Shown in pieces: positions 9,928-18,359 of a DNA stretch of 40,608 bases. Position numbers and translations under genes: made by a program. Source of the stretch: Novosphingobium sp. (GTDB lineage: Bacteria; Pseudomonadota; Alphaproteobacteria; Sphingomonadales; Sphingomonadaceae); assembly GCA_030697365.1 (NCBI GenBank), contig JAUYQH010000044.1:1-40608 (forward strand), written 5' to 3'. The notes below the pieces were generated by a model. The model did no database searches. It had not been told where the DNA came from and worked only from the letters and a program-made list of their open reading frames with translations. Numbering within the stretch: position 1 is the first letter of the stretch; every line of letters starts with the position of its first letter.

Positions 9928-10578
9928 GTGAAATTCTTCGTCGACACTGCCGACACCGCCGACATCGCCGATCTCGCCGCCACCGGGCTGCTCGACGGGG
10001 TGACCACCAATCCCTCGCTGATCCACAAGGCGGGGCGCGATTTTTTGGAGGTTACCAGGGAGATCTGCGGGCTGGTCGATGGTCCGGTCAGCGCCGAAGT
10101 GGTCGCGCTCGACCACGCCGGCATGATGCGCGAGGCCGAAGTGCTGCGCAAGATCGCCGACAACGTGTGCATCAAGGTGCCGCTGACCATCGACGGCCTC
10201 AAGACCTGCAAGATGCTCACCGGTGACGGGACGATGGTCAACGTCACGCTGTGCTTTTCGGCCAACCAGGCGTTGCTCGCAGCCAAGGCGGGGGCCAGCT
10301 TTATCTCGCCATTCGTCGGGCGGCACGACGACAACGGGTTCGACGGGATGGCTTTGATCGCTGATATCCGCCTGATTTACGACAACTATGCCTTCCCGAC
10401 CGAAATCCTCGTCGCCAGCGTCCGTCACGGCATCCACGTGCTCGAAGCCGCCAAGATCGGCGCCGACGTGATGACCGCGCCTCCCGCGGTGATCCGCGGG
10501 CTGTTCAAGCATGTGCTGACGGACAAGGGGATCGAAGGTTTTCTGGCGGACTGGGCGAAGACCGGGCAGTCAATCTGA
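9928..10578 (+). CDS. fsa: Fructose-6-phosphate aldolase / transaldolase-like protein
   Basis: A 216-residue small transaldolase of the FSA/TalC type. The Schiff-base lysine is K83 in CIKVPLT; the family landmarks [17 protein letters not shown] (about 24-31), [11 protein letters not shown] and SPFVGRHDD are all present. These enzymes carry out transaldolase or aldol cleavage of fructose-6-phosphate and are decameric cytosolic proteins; annotation pipelines often name this group 'fructose-6-phosphate aldolase'. GTG at 9928 is the only start that gives the conserved MKFFVDT beginning. Closeness to priA is common in alphaproteobacteria. Whether the true activity is FSA or transaldolase cannot be told from sequence alone. 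Confidence 0.92.
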   Translation: MKFFVDTADTADIADLAATGLLDGVTTNPSLIHKAGRDFLEVTREICGLVDGPVSAEVVALDHAGMMREAEVLRKIADNVCIKVPLTIDGLKTCKMLTGDGTMVNVTLCFSANQALLAAKAGASFISPFVGRHDDNGFDGMALIADIRLIYDNYAFPTEILVASVRHGIHVLEAAKIGADVMTAPPAVIRGLFKHVLTDKGIEGFLADWAKTGQSI

Positions 10579-10594
10579 CGGTCCAAGGCTTCAT

Positions 10595-12412
10595 ATGTCC
10601 GACTCCACCCCTCTCGATCGGTTCAAGTCCGTCCTGACTGGCACGGCCCGCGCGATCGCGCACGAGCCCGAGGTCGAGGTGGCTTGGACCGCGGACGCCC
10701 CTGCACAGTCGGGCAAGAACTTCAAGGTGCCGATGCCGGGGCGCAGCCTGCCGCGCGGGCAGGCGATGGAGGCACGCGGATTTGCCGACAGCATGGCGCT
10801 GCGGCTGCGCCATCACAACGAAGCACTACACAATAAAAACGCACCCTCTGAATCAGTTGCACGGGCTTGTTATGACGAGATCGAGGCCGTGCGCTACGAA
10901 GCGCTGGGTTCGAAGGCCTACGCCGGGATGCGCGACAATCTCGCCTCGGCGATGGACGTGCGGATCGCCGCCAACCCCATCGCGCGTGCCAGCCAGGCCG
11001 ACGAAGTGCCGATCCAGTCGGCGCTCGCGCTGCTCCTCCGCGAACATCTGACGGGGCAGGCGGTGCCCAAGGCGGCGCAGGCCGGCGCCGACCTGCTGCG
11101 CGGGTGGATCGAGGACAAGGCGGGTGCCGATTTCGACGCGCTGGCGCTGTCGCTCGATGACCAGAACGCGTTCCAGGGACTGGCGCTCGACATGCTCCAG
11201 CATCTCGAACTGACCCGCACCCCCGACAACATCCCGCCCGAGGATACCGGCGACGAGGACGAAGGCGAGGACGGCGACGACGAGCAGGACGATGGCGACG
11301 ACGCCGCCGAGGACGAGCAGCGCACCGAAACCACCGGCGACAGCAGCGAAGGCGACGACGACAGCGAAGGCGAAGTCGAGCGCGAGGAAGTCGAGGATTC
11401 CGAGGACGGCGACATGGCCGACGAGGGCGAGGAGGGGATGCTCCCCACGCGCCCCAACCGGCCATGGACCGAGCTCCCCGACAAGTTCGATTACAATCCG
11501 TTCACCCAAGCCTTCGACGAGGTGATCGAGGCGCGCGAGCTGTGCGACGAGGACGAACTCACCCGCCTGCGCGCCTATCTCGACACGCAGCTGAAAGGCT
11601 TGCAGGGGATCGTCACCAAGCTCGCCAACCGGCTCCAGCGGCGGCTGATGGCGCAGCAGAGCCGCAGCTGGGACTTCGACCAGGAGGAGGGCATCCTCGA
11701 CGCCGCACGGCTGGCGCGGGTGGTGGTCTCGCCGGGCCAGTCGCTGAGCTACAAGGTCGAGCGTGACGTCGAATTCAAGGACACCGTCGTCACCCTGCTG
11801 ATCGACAATTCGGGTTCGATGCGCGGGCGGCCGATCTCGATCGCCGCGATCAGCGCGGACATTCTCGCGCGCACGCTCGAACGCTGCGGGGTCAAGACCG
11901 AAATCCTCGGCTTCACCACCCGCGCGTGGAAAGGCGGACAGAGCCGCGAGGCATGGCTGGCCGGGGGCAAGGCGCCGCAGCCGGGTCGGCTCAACGATCT
12001 GCGCCACATCGTCTACAAGAAGGCGGGCGAGCCCTATCGCCACGCTCGGCGCAACCTGGGCCTGATGATGCGCGAGGGGCTGCTCAAGGAAAACATCGAC
12101 GGCGAGGCGCTGCTGTGGGCCCACGCCCGGCTGCTCGCGCGCGCCGAGGACCGCCGCATTCTGATGGTCATCTCCGACGGTGCGCCGGTCGATGATTCAA
12201 CACTTTCCGTGAATAATGCCGGATACCTCGAGCAACATCTTAGGAAAGTAATAGACTGGATCGAGCGCCAATCGCCGGTCCAGCTCGTGGCCATCGGGAT
12301 CGGTCACGACGTAACCCGCTATTATCGCCGAGCGGTCACGATCATGGACGTCGAACAGCTCGGCGGGACGATGGTAGAGCAGCTTGCGGGCCTGTTCGAG
12401 GATGAAGGATGA
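10595..12412 (+). CDS. cobT: Cobaltochelatase CobT-type subunit
   Basis: A 605-residue CobT, the VWA-containing partner of the AAA+ subunit CobS in the aerobic cobaltochelatase that inserts cobalt with CobN. Residues about 1-210 are the N-terminal helical domain, about 212-282 a highly acidic Asp/Glu linker typical of CobT, and about 390-605 the VWA domain with a MIDAS motif D404-x-S406-x-S408 (LLIDNSGSM). The conserved VDDSTLS block before the C-terminus is present. Neither cobN nor cobS lies in this window, so it is an isolated copy. Two short patches (10811-10880 and 12191-12260) use much more AT-rich codons than the rest. It overlaps the nitroreductase start by 4 bp (ATGA). Confidence 0.93.
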   Translation: MSDSTPLDRFKSVLTGTARAIAHEPEVEVAWTADAPAQSGKNFKVPMPGRSLPRGQAMEARGFADSMALRLRHHNEALHNKNAPSESVARACYDEIEAVRYEALGSKAYAGMRDNLASAMDVRIAANPIARASQADEVPIQSALALLLREHLTGQAVPKAAQAGADLLRGWIEDKAGADFDALALSLDDQNAFQGLALDMLQHLELTRTPDNIPPEDTGDEDEGEDGDDEQDDGDDAAEDEQRTETTGDSSEGDDDSEGEVEREEVEDSEDGDMADEGEEGMLPTRPNRPWTELPDKFDYNPFTQAFDEVIEARELCDEDELTRLRAYLDTQLKGLQGIVTKLANRLQRRLMAQQSRSWDFDQEEGILDAARLARVVVSPGQSLSYKVERDVEFKDTVVTLLIDNSGSMRGRPISIAAISADILARTLERCGVKTEILGFTTRAWKGGQSREAWLAGGKAPQPGRLNDLRHIVYKKAGEPYRHARRNLGLMMREGLLKENIDGEALLWAHARLLARAEDRRILMVISDGAPVDDSTLSVNNAGYLEQHLRKVIDWIERQSPVQLVAIGIGHDVTRYYRRAVTIMDVEQLGGTMVEQLAGLFEDEG

Positions 12413-13080
12413 CCGTCACCGAAGCCGTCGCCTCGCGCCGTTCGGTGCGTCAGTTCACCAACCGACCTGTCGAGCGCGCCGTGCTCGAGCGGGTGCTGGA
12501 GAAAGCGAGAAATGCCCCATCCGGCGGCAACGTCCAGCCGTGGAACGCGATCGTCCTGACCGGCGAGCCGCTGGCCCGGCTGACCGGGGCGATCCTCACC
12601 AAGGCAGCGAGCGAGCCGCAGGGCAGCGGTTTCGAGTACGATATCTATCCCACGGGGCTCGAAGGCCGCTATGAGGCGCAGCGCCGCGCGGTGGGGCATG
12701 CGATGTTCGAATCGGTCGGGCTGGCGCGCGAGGACAAGGCGGGGCGGATCGCCCAGATGGCGCAGAACTGGACCAGCTTCGGCGCCCCGGTGCAGCTGTT
12801 CACCTACACTGCCAAGTATATGGGCCCGCCGCAGTGGTCGGACATGGGGATGTGGCTCCAGACGGTGATGCTGCTGCTGCGCGAGGAGGGGCTCGACAGT
12901 TGTCCGCAGGAAATATGGGCGCGCTATGGCGAGTTCATGAAAGCGCAGCTCGGGATCGACGACGAGCACATCTTCTTTTGCGGGATGGCGATCGGCTATC
13001 GCGACGCGGCAGCGCCGATCAACTCTTTTCCCGTTCCGCGCGTTCCGCTGGGCGAAACGGTCGCATTCGAGGGATTCTAA
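12409..13080 (+). CDS. Nitroreductase family oxidoreductase
   Basis: A 223-residue FMN-dependent nitroreductase-fold protein. The phosphate-binding SRRSVRQF (9-16) and the FMN-contacting [14 protein letters not shown] (about 33-46) are clear, and the C-terminal half has the family-like [20 protein letters not shown] and CGMAIGYRD. It starts within the cobT stop (ATGA at 12409-12412), so it is translationally coupled to cobT. BluB, which makes the lower ligand of cobalamin, belongs to the same fold, but this protein looks like the general nitroreductase group and I see no specific BluB signature. The substrate is unknown. Confidence 0.88.
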   Translation: MTVTEAVASRRSVRQFTNRPVERAVLERVLEKARNAPSGGNVQPWNAIVLTGEPLARLTGAILTKAASEPQGSGFEYDIYPTGLEGRYEAQRRAVGHAMFESVGLAREDKAGRIAQMAQNWTSFGAPVQLFTYTAKYMGPPQWSDMGMWLQTVMLLLREEGLDSCPQEIWARYGEFMKAQLGIDDEHIFFCGMAIGYRDAAAPINSFPVPRVPLGETVAFEGF

Positions 13081-13081
13081 G

Positions 13082-13169
13082 GGGTTAACCCACGACGGGA
13101 GGGATTTGAACCCTGTCGTCCCCCTTGGAGCGAAGCGGCAAACGGCCTATGGGGTGGCCACAACCATAG
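13082..13169. other. Structured intergenic segment with palindrome, bulged hairpin and T-arm look-alike
   Basis: The 210-bp gap between the nitroreductase and the cyclase holds three structures. GGGTTAACCC (13082-13091) is a perfect 10-bp palindrome. ACGAC-GGG-AGGG / CCCT-GTCGT (13092-13119) is a 9-bp hairpin with a 3-base bulge and a 7-base loop; read on the minus strand it contains GGGTTCAAATCCC, a T-arm-like sequence. CTATGG / CCATAG (13147-13152 and 13164-13169) closes a further hairpin around GTGGCCAC. No matching acceptor or anticodon stem could be found, so I do not call a tRNA. The first hairpin may terminate cobT-nitroreductase transcription. Confidence 0.35.
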
Positions 13170-13290
13170 CAACGACGGTCGCAGATTGAAGGCACGGCGG
13201 CGCTCCGGAAGACGGGGCGGCGATAAGGAAACTGCGATGCGAATCTGTTTTGGCGCGATCGAATCGCTGCCCGCCGGGGTTCGCTGAGCC

Positions 13291-15333
13291 GTGCCCGATC
13301 GACGCAGGGCCCCCAGGCAAAGCACCGGCGAGCGGGTGCGCAGCCTACGCCGGGTCGCTGGCCAACTGGGCGGCGCGCGGATTGCGATTGCGGCGCTGCT
13401 GCTGGTCATCGCCCTGCAGATCGCCGGATCGAGTTGGCGGTTGCCGTTGCTGCGCGACGCGGAAAGCGCGCTCTATGATCTGCGGGCGGCAAATCTGGCG
13501 CCGGGTGCGGACACCGACAAGCGCATCACGCTGGTGGTGTACACCGCCGACACCAATCGCGCGACCGGGCAGATCTCGCCGGTCGATCGCACGATCCTGG
13601 CCAGGGCGCTCGGGCAGATCGACGAGCTCGGCGCCAAGGCGATAGCGATCGACGTGCTGTTCGATAGTCCGCAGGACGACGACCCGCTGCTCCAGAGCAC
13701 GCTCAAGGCCATGAAGACGCCGGTATTCCTCGCCTATGCCGATGCGCGGACCAATCCCGATGCGATCACCTTCGAACAGGAGCAGGATCTGCGGGCCTAT
13801 GTCGCCGCGGCGGCCAGCCCCAAGGTCAAGCCGGCCAGCATTCTGCTCGAAACCGACAGCGACAACGTGGCGCGGCGCTGGCCTCAACAGTACCCTGGAC
13901 TCCCGCCCTTGCTGGCGGTGGCGATGAGCGACGCCGGTGGCGATGGCGACGCCCGTTTCGCACAGTATACCGGCCCGATTCGCTTCCGCATGCCGCTGTC
14001 GTCGGATCGCCCGGTGTTCGACAAGATTCCGATCGACCTGCTCGCCGATCCCGAAAGCGCGCCGCTGGTCAGGGACGTGATCGCGAATCGTTATGTGATG
14101 ATCGGGGGCGATTTTTCCGATTTCGACCAGTTCGACACGCCGTTCACCCGAACCGGCAATCCGATCACGGGCGAAAGGCGTATGATCGGGGTCGAAGTCC
14201 ACGCCAGCATGCTCGCCCAGTCGCTTGACCATGCCCTGCCGCGCGAGGTGCCGGGATGGGCTCGGTGGCTTGTGGCTGGGGGCGTGATGCTTCTGGGAGC
14301 GGCCACGGCGTTCTTCAGCGGACGCGGCGCGGTGATCGGGCTGGCGGTCATACTTCAGTTCGCGCTGTTCCTGGTCGTGCCCTTCCTGCTTGAGCGCTGG
14401 GGCTACGATACGCTGGAGCTGCCGTCGATGGGCTGGATCGTCGGCTGGCTGCTCGCCTACACCGCGATCAACGCCGCGATGCGCGTGATCGGCGCCAAGG
14501 AACGCGAGTTCGCGCAAGGTGCCCTGGGCAAGTACCTGCCGCGCTCGATCGCCGCTGAAATCGTTCGCAACCCCGACCGCCTCTCGCTCCACGGCGAAAA
14601 GCGCGAGCTGTTCTGCGTGTTCTCCGACCTCGAGGGCTTCACCAAGCTGAGCCACGCGCTCAAGCCCGAAATCGTCGCCGCGCTGCTCAACGACTATCTC
14701 GACCGGCTGAGCGCGATAGTGCTCGAATATGGCGGAACGCTTGACAAATTCGTCGGCGATGCGGTGGTCGCGTTCTGGGGCGCGCCGATCGCCTATCCCG
14801 ACGATGGCGAACGCGCGATCCGCGCGGCCTGGGCGATGCACCGGGCGGGCGAGGAATTCCGCCGCTCGGCTGCCGAAGGCCTGCCCCCGATCGGACGGAC
14901 GCGGGTGGGCGTTCATTTCGGCGAGGCGGTGGTCGGCAATTTCGGCGGCGACAAGCGTATTCAATACACCGCACTGGGCGATGCAATGAACACCGCGGCA
15001 CGGCTTGAGGCGGCCAACAAGACGCTCAAGACCGGGGTGCTGGTCAGCCGCGAGGCGACCGAGCGTTCGGGGCTAGACTGGTTCCGCCCGATGGGCACGA
15101 TCACCTTGCGTGGACGCTCGACCCCGGTGGATGTGTTCGAGGTGGTTCCCGATCTCGCCGGGGATGAGCGCGCCGTGGTAAACGAACTTGTCGAAGCCCA
15201 TGCTGCGGGCGATTCTCCGCTTGTGCAGCGACTCACAGCGAAACTCGCGCAATTCGGGCAGGACGATGCCCTGGGCAACCTTTCCGAACGGTTGCGCGCC
15301 ACAGGTAAAGGAGAGAGCTATGTTCTCGGATAG
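13291..15333 (+). CDS. CHASE2-domain class III adenylyl cyclase, membrane bound
   Basis: A 680-residue receptor-type cyclase. One transmembrane helix (about 31-47) precedes a periplasmic CHASE2 sensor domain (about 50-320), followed by three membrane helices (about 325-343, 347-367 and 379-398) and a cytosolic class III cyclase domain (about 437-625). Catalytic residues are complete: metal-binding D446 (FSDLEGF) and D490 (KFVGDAVVAFW), base-selecting K486 and D564 (ALGDAMN), and transition-state N567 and R571. The K/D pair points to ATP, hence cAMP. GTG at 13291 is the only start that includes the first helix. The 3' end overlaps the next gene by 14 bp, so the cyclase and the two following exported proteins form one operon. 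The signal sensed by CHASE2 is not known for any family member I recall. Confidence 0.92.
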   Translation: MPDRRRAPRQSTGERVRSLRRVAGQLGGARIAIAALLLVIALQIAGSSWRLPLLRDAESALYDLRAANLAPGADTDKRITLVVYTADTNRATGQISPVDRTILARALGQIDELGAKAIAIDVLFDSPQDDDPLLQSTLKAMKTPVFLAYADARTNPDAITFEQEQDLRAYVAAAASPKVKPASILLETDSDNVARRWPQQYPGLPPLLAVAMSDAGGDGDARFAQYTGPIRFRMPLSSDRPVFDKIPIDLLADPESAPLVRDVIANRYVMIGGDFSDFDQFDTPFTRTGNPITGERRMIGVEVHASMLAQSLDHALPREVPGWARWLVAGGVMLLGAATAFFSGRGAVIGLAVILQFALFLVVPFLLERWGYDTLELPSMGWIVGWLLAYTAINAAMRVIGAKEREFAQGALGKYLPRSIAAEIVRNPDRLSLHGEKRELFCVFSDLEGFTKLSHALKPEIVAALLNDYLDRLSAIVLEYGGTLDKFVGDAVVAFWGAPIAYPDDGERAIRAAWAMHRAGEEFRRSAAEGLPPIGRTRVGVHFGEAVVGNFGGDKRIQYTALGDAMNTAARLEAANKTLKTGVLVSREATERSGLDWFRPMGTITLRGRSTPVDVFEVVPDLAGDERAVVNELVEAHAAGDSPLVQRLTAKLAQFGQDDALGNLSERLRATGKGESYVLG

Positions 15334-16084
15334 GAAACGGGCGGTCAGGATGGTCATGGCCGGGGCAATCGCGGCGGGCTTTGGCCTGGCGGCGAGCGCC
15401 GCGCAGGCCCAATCGGTGATCGTACGCTCGACCGGCCCTTCGGCGGCCACTTATCCACAAGGCAAGAAGCTGCCGGCCAATGCCAAGGTCGCGCTAAAGC
15501 CCGGTGACAAGCTGACCGTGCTCGACAAGGCGGGAAGCCGTATTCTGGTCGGCCCGGGCAGTTTCACGCTCGATGGCAGCGTAAGCCGCGACACCGGGGC
15601 GGTGAGCCGGGTTTCGGGAGTGCTGGCGAACGCCGGGACGCGGACCCGGACCGGGGCGGTGCGCGGCGCGTCGGGCCCGGCACTTCCGGCGGACGCCCCC
15701 AACGCGCCCGACAACGTGTGGTACATCGACGTCAGCAAGGGCGGGGCCTGGTGCGTGGCCAACCCCGCGTCGGTGGTTCTGTGGCGGCCCAACCGCAGCG
15801 AGCAAGCGAACGCCAAGCTTTCGCTCGCCGGGGGCAAGCCGGTCGACATCGTCTGGAAGAAGGGCAACCCCCTCAAGTTGTGGCCGGTCACGGCTCTGCC
15901 GGTGGTCGAGGGCGGGCGCTATACCTTCAGCGATCCGGTGGGGCCGTCGGTGACGCTCACCCTACACCTTCTGCCTACAGCCCCGGCAGACGATCTGAGC
16001 GCGGCGGCGATGCTGGCGGAAAAGGGCTGCACCGCGCAGCTCGATGTGTTCGCCAACGCCGCGAGCCCGGCGACCGGAAGCTGA
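15320..16084 (+). CDS. Exported protein of unknown function, paralog 1 (possibly FecR-like)
   Basis: A 254-residue protein with a signal peptide (cleavage predicted AQA-QS, after residue 30). The ATG at 15320 has AAAGGAGAG at 15307-15315 and lies inside the 3' end of the cyclase gene (14-bp overlap). The mature N-terminus has a pattern VIVRSTGPSAATYPQGKKL, then a beta-rich stretch GDKLTVLDKAGSRILVGPGSF reminiscent of FecR-type domains. The middle has VWYIDVSKGGAWCV and the end GCTAQLDVF, giving two cysteines shared with the next gene, probably a periplasmic disulfide. The second half resembles nothing I can name. Operon position suggests a periplasmic partner or ligand of the CHASE2 sensor; this is inference. 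Confidence 0.72.
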   Translation: MFSDRKRAVRMVMAGAIAAGFGLAASAAQAQSVIVRSTGPSAATYPQGKKLPANAKVALKPGDKLTVLDKAGSRILVGPGSFTLDGSVSRDTGAVSRVSGVLANAGTRTRTGAVRGASGPALPADAPNAPDNVWYIDVSKGGAWCVANPASVVLWRPNRSEQANAKLSLAGGKPVDIVWKKGNPLKLWPVTALPVVEGGRYTFSDPVGPSVTLTLHLLPTAPADDLSAAAMLAEKGCTAQLDVFANAASPATGS

Positions 16085-16086
16085 CT

Positions 16087-16842
16087 ATGGTCAAATTGGG
16101 CCTTTGCGCGGCTGCGACCGTAGCCGTGCTGATCGCCACGACCACGACCGCCGCCGCACAGGCGATCGTGGTCCGCGCGACCGGGCCTTCGGCGACCAAG
16201 TTTCCCAAGGGAATGAAGCTGGGCGCCGGGACTTCGATCAGCCTGCAGCAAGGCGACGTGGTGACGGTGCTCGATCGCGTCGGCACGCGGATCGTCAAGG
16301 GCAAGGCGACTTACGTGATCGACAGCCAGGTGCTGCGTGACCGCGGACTGGTTCCCTTGCTCACCCGCTCGCTGAGCAACCCGCGGACCATCCGCGCCGG
16401 CGCAGTGCGCGGCGGGGCGCCCGTCGGAATCGCGAAAATGGCACCCAGAAGCGTCTGGCTGGCGGACATCGACAAGGGCGGCAAGGTCTGCGTCCCGCAA
16501 GGCAGCGGGCTCTACCTGTGGCGCGGCGAAAATGGCGCTCAGCGGCTGTCGTGGCTGAGCGAGGCGGAAGGCGGGGCGATGGTCCGCCTCCAGTTCCCGC
16601 CGCAGACCTCGGGGATTTCGTGGCCCAGCGGCAGTCTGCCGCTGGTTGCGGGGCGCAGCTATCGGATCGACGGCGATGGCGCGGCGGATGCCACGGTGGA
16701 ATTCGAGGTGGTCAGCCTGGCCCCCGACGCCATCCCCGACAACGCCGCCGACCTTGGCAGCCTGCTCCTCGCCAACGGTTGCACGGTCCAGTTCGACCTG
16801 CTTGCCGACAGCCTGGCCATGGCAGACGCGGCCGCGGGCTGA
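16087..16842 (+). CDS. Exported protein of unknown function, paralog 2 (possibly FecR-like)
   Basis: A 251-residue exported protein, clearly a diverged tandem duplicate of the preceding gene. Aligned blocks include VVRATGPSATKFPKG, VTVLDRVGTRIVKG, SVWLADIDKGGKVCV, LPLVAGRSYRIDG and GCTVQFDLLAD. The signal peptide ends AAA-QA near residue 24. ATG at 16087 is 2 bp past the upstream stop; the long upstream open frame is a shadow of paralog 1. Both cysteines of paralog 1 are kept. It is co-transcribed with the adenylyl cyclase. Its biochemical function is unknown. Confidence 0.72.
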   Translation: MVKLGLCAAATVAVLIATTTTAAAQAIVVRATGPSATKFPKGMKLGAGTSISLQQGDVVTVLDRVGTRIVKGKATYVIDSQVLRDRGLVPLLTRSLSNPRTIRAGAVRGGAPVGIAKMAPRSVWLADIDKGGKVCVPQGSGLYLWRGENGAQRLSWLSEAEGGAMVRLQFPPQTSGISWPSGSLPLVAGRSYRIDGDGAADATVEFEVVSLAPDAIPDNAADLGSLLLANGCTVQFDLLADSLAMADAAAG

Positions 16843-16895
16843 CCAGATGCGCCACCCTTGACCGTTGACCGCGGACGCGGGCAAGGGCGGGGCAC

Positions 16896-18359
16896 ATGTC
16901 CGACGATCCCGCCCCCGGTGCGCCGCTCCGGCTGTTCAACAGCCTGACCCGCCAGCTCGAAGAGTTCCGCCCCATCCATCCGGGTGAAGCGCGGGTCTAT
17001 ACGTGCGGGCCGACGGTCTACAACTATCCGCACATCGGCAACATGCGCGCCTACGTCTTCGCCGACGTGCTTGGGCGGACGCTGAGCTGGAAGGGGTACA
17101 AGCTCACCCACGTCATCAACATCACCGACGTCGGCCATCTCACCGACGACGCCGATGCGGGCGAGGACAAGCTGGAGAAGGCCGCGGCGGAGAACGCGCA
17201 GTCGATCTGGGACATCGCCCGCCACTACACCGAGGCCTATTGGTCCGACGTCAAGGCGCTCAACATTCGGGGGCCGATGAAGGCGGGCATGCCCGAGGCG
17301 GCGCACTGGTCGATTGCCACCGACTATGTTCCGGCGATGATCGAGTTTGCCAAGTCGATCGAAGCGCACTGCTACGAGTTGCCGGGCGGGCTGTATTTCG
17401 ACACGTCGACGGTCGCCGATTACGGCCGCCTCGCTCGCGCCGCGACGGAGGACGGAGAGGGTCGGATCGACGCGGTCGAAGGCAAACGCCATGCCGCCGA
17501 CTTCGCGATCTGGCGCAAGACCCCGCCGGGCGAGACCCGCCAGATGGAGTGGGACTCGCCGTGGGGCCGCGGGGCGCCGGGGTGGCATCTGGAATGCAGC
17601 GTGATGAGCGGACAACTGCTCGGCTTTCCGTTCGACATCCACACAGGCGGGATCGACCACCGCGAGATCCATCACCCCAACGAGATTGCGCAGAACCAAG
17701 CGTTTTGCCACTCCGAAGCAAGCGGCGCGAACATCTGGATGCACAACAACTTCCTCGTCGAACGCTCGGGCAAGATGAGCAAATCGGCGGGGGAATTCCT
17801 GCGGCTGCAATTGCTGATCGACCGGGGCTATCACCCGTTGGCGTACCGGCTGATGTGCCTGCAGGCGCATTACCGGAGCGAGCTGGAGTTTTCATGGGAG
17901 GGATTGCAGGCGGCCCACGTCAGGTTGCGGCGGCTGGCAAAGGCCGCGGCAAACGTCCATCAACTCGCGAAATCAGACGTTCAAGTCCATGATCCAAGAC
18001 TGGTGGAAATTTTGGCCAAGTTCGATGAGGCAATCGGAGACGATCTCAACACCGCCGTAGCCATAACGTTGATTGAGAAGGCGACCGCGTTCAAAACCGA
18101 CGATGCTTCAACTGCGATTGCGACGATGGATCAGATTTTGGGACTGAAGTTGCTTGATCTAGAACGAGATAATCTTCGAATTCGGCCTAAGTCCGCGCAG
18201 ATTTCCGAGGCCGAAATACAGTCTGTATTGTCGCGAAGGTTGACTGCCCGCGCCGCCAAGGACTTCGCCACCTCCGACCGCCTCCGCGACGAGCTCGCCG
18301 CGCAAGGCGTCGAGGTTATGGATGGCGATCCGCTCGGCTGGGACTGGAAGCTCGGGTGA
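16896..18359 (+). CDS. cysS: Cysteinyl-tRNA synthetase
   Basis: A 487-residue class I synthetase charging tRNA-Cys. Motifs in order: TCGPTVYNYPHIGN with C37 (zinc ligand) and the HIGH-type HIGN (46-49), the ECSVMS and HHPNEIAQ zinc/active-site region, and KMSKS (293-297). The C-terminal DALR-type helical domain ends with ARAAKDFATSDRLRDELAAQGVEVMDG, a hallmark of CysRS. Codons 350-450 (about 17941-18240) are unusually AT-rich (about 50 percent GC by hand count) although the protein stays in frame and looks functional. The stop overlaps the RES gene start (GTGA). Confidence 0.96.
   Translation: MSDDPAPGAPLRLFNSLTRQLEEFRPIHPGEARVYTCGPTVYNYPHIGNMRAYVFADVLGRTLSWKGYKLTHVINITDVGHLTDDADAGEDKLEKAAAENAQSIWDIARHYTEAYWSDVKALNIRGPMKAGMPEAAHWSIATDYVPAMIEFAKSIEAHCYELPGGLYFDTSTVADYGRLARAATEDGEGRIDAVEGKRHAADFAIWRKTPPGETRQMEWDSPWGRGAPGWHLECSVMSGQLLGFPFDIHTGGIDHREIHHPNEIAQNQAFCHSEASGANIWMHNNFLVERSGKMSKSAGEFLRLQLLIDRGYHPLAYRLMCLQAHYRSELEFSWEGLQAAHVRLRRLAKAAANVHQLAKSDVQVHDPRLVEILAKFDEAIGDDLNTAVAITLIEKATAFKTDDASTAIATMDQILGLKLLDLERDNLRIRPKSAQISEAEIQSVLSRRLTARAAKDFATSDRLRDELAAQGVEVMDGDPLGWDWKLG

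Noticed and set aside
10853..12124. A 423-codon minus-strand frame opposite cobT
   Set aside because: It mirrors the acidic linker and VWA domain of cobT as Val/Leu/Ala-rich text and has no start signal or motifs.
12850..13140. Permuted (two-piece) alphaproteobacterial tmRNA
   Set aside because: The coding piece would have to lie inside the nitroreductase gene and the acceptor pairing GGGG/CCCC is absent.
13092..13180. A tRNA gene on the minus strand
   Set aside because: Only a T-arm-like hairpin is present; the base at the stem end is mismatched (C-C), and no acceptor, D or anticodon stem pairs with it.
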